Of a DNA stretch of 5,477 nucleotides, positions 4,980 to 5,477 are shown one piece after another (position 1 is the stretch's first letter; every line of letters starts with the position of its first letter). The position numbers and the translations under genes were made by a program. The DNA is taken from NCBI RefSeq assembly GCF_041675725.1, contig NZ_JBAYTI010000105.1, forward strand, positions 1 to 5,477. Reading direction: 5' to 3'. Source of the stretch: Castellaniella sp041675725 (GTDB taxonomy: Bacteria; Pseudomonadota; Gammaproteobacteria; Burkholderiales; Burkholderiaceae_B). The notes beneath the pieces were generated by a model. The model was not told the DNA's origin. It did no database searches and worked only from the letters and a program-made list of their open reading frames with translations.

Positions 4980-5114
4980 GTGGGTACAACGTCTCGGCAG
5001 CCGGTCCGGCCAGGAATACGAGGTCAGGGGGATGGCGCGATCCCGTCGGCGCCCGGCCCCCCACCCAGGGAAGCGTCATCCGCCCCGCTGCGCGCGGGGC
5101 CGGTGGCGCCGTCA
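4980..5114. other. wza-wzc intergenic gap with GC-rich hairpin
   Basis: GCCCCGC (5082-5088) and GCGGGGC (5094-5100) form a perfect 7-bp all-GC stem with a 5-base loop, about 15 nt after the wza stop on the minus strand. No T-run follows, so full termination is unlikely; partial attenuation or mRNA processing that lowers wzc relative to wza is possible. I see no clear promoter or Shine-Dalgarno sequence for wzc in the gap. Confidence 0.55.
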
Positions 5115-5477
5115 TCAGCGGGCGATGGCGCGGGCCGTGTTCACGCCGCTGAGCGAGGGCAGCATCTGGTTGATCACGCGCGCCCAGCGGGTGACGGCGG
5201 CGGCATCCACGAAGACCACGTCGCGCGCGTGCAGCCGGAAGCCATCGGCCAGCACCAGGGCCGCCGGGTTGCTGGCGTTCAGGTGCCAGACCTGCGGGCG
5301 CCCGTTCTCGCCGGCGCGCATCACGTAGACCTGGCTGCCGTTCGAGGTGGACGGATTCAGGCCGCCCGCGTCGCTGATCGCCTCGGACAGGCTGTAGTCG
5401 CCATAGGGCAGCAGCACGGACTGCGGCTTCTCGACCTCGCCCAGCACGAAGACCTTGTTGTAGCGCGTCTCGGGCAC
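5115..5477 (-). CDS. wza: Wza-family outer-membrane polysaccharide export protein, C-terminal part
   Basis: The last 120 codons and the TGA stop (5115-5117) are present; the reading frame continues past the right edge, so the GTG at 5475-5477 is an internal Val, not the start. Visible residues about 8-55 form an SLBB-type domain (KVFVLGEVEKPQSV, then YSLSEAISDAGGL and QVYVMR), followed by a second strand pair ending RDVVFVD (85-91). The tail from about 91 (AAAVTRWARVINQMLPSL) resembles the amphipathic C-terminal helix that in E. coli Wza builds the octameric alpha-helical barrel through the outer membrane. The protein would be a lipoprotein channel for capsule or exopolysaccharide, docking onto Wzc encoded next on the same strand. 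The lipobox and polysaccharide export domain lie outside the window. Other names (e.g. a species-specific eps symbol) are possible; the family is clear. Confidence 0.92.
   Translation of the reverse strand: MPETRYNKVFVLGEVEKPQSVLLPYGDYSLSEAISDAGGLNPSTSNGSQVYVMRAGENGRPQVWHLNASNPAALVLADGFRLHARDVVFVDAAAVTRWARVINQMLPSLSGVNTARAIAR

Noticed and set aside
4858..5328. Plus-strand open frame over the wza-wzc junction
   Set aside because: Antisense to two well-supported genes and Arg/Ser-rich with no domain.
5475..5477. GTG as a start codon of a 120-aa protein
   Set aside because: The visible protein begins in the middle of an SLBB domain of the Wza family and the frame touches the window edge, so this GTG is an internal Val.

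Overview
The window looks like part of a GC-rich proteobacterial chromosome, most likely a betaproteobacterium of the order Burkholderiales. This rests on the GC-rich Wza/Wzc export pair, an ESPR-type signal peptide (typical of beta- and gammaproteobacterial autotransporters) and codon use. The genus cannot be fixed from the sequence. All three recognisable genes lie on the minus strand, so the biological reading direction runs from base 5477 down to base 1.

From right to left: (1) 5115-5477 is the C-terminal end of a Wza-family outer-membrane polysaccharide export protein, cut by the window edge. (2) 4980-5114 is a short gap with a GC-rich hairpin. (3) 2709-4979 is a complete Wzc-type polysaccharide co-polymerase fused to a bacterial tyrosine kinase (BY-kinase), 756 aa, with all nucleotide-binding motifs and a C-terminal tyrosine cluster. 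(4) 2314-2708 is a non-coding stretch with a strong terminator-like hairpin next to wzc, a C7/G6 inverted repeat, and a promoter-proximal area with three spaced GACTGC repeats and two small dyads. (5) 1-2313 is one uninterrupted reading frame of 771 codons running off the left edge. It encodes the N-terminal part of a very large trimeric autotransporter adhesin (YadA/Hia type, type Vc secretion): an ESPR signal peptide followed by 49 head repeats in unbroken register.

The Wza/Wzc pair forms the envelope-spanning machine that polymerises and exports a capsule or exopolysaccharide; Wzc autophosphorylation would control chain length and export. The adhesin is a separate transcription unit downstream and would be displayed as a trimeric fibre on the same cell surface. 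The co-location suggests a surface or biofilm locus, but a functional link is inference.

The most notable content is the internal structure of the adhesin repeat array. It has ten 15-residue repeats and then a clean switch to thirty-nine 14-residue repeats. A 64-bp exact duplication lies exactly nine repeats apart, the last nine visible repeats have a different core residue, and base composition changes sharply along the array. These point to growth and reshuffling in whole-repeat steps. I found no evidence of a wholly new system, RNA genes, insertion sequences or CRISPR.
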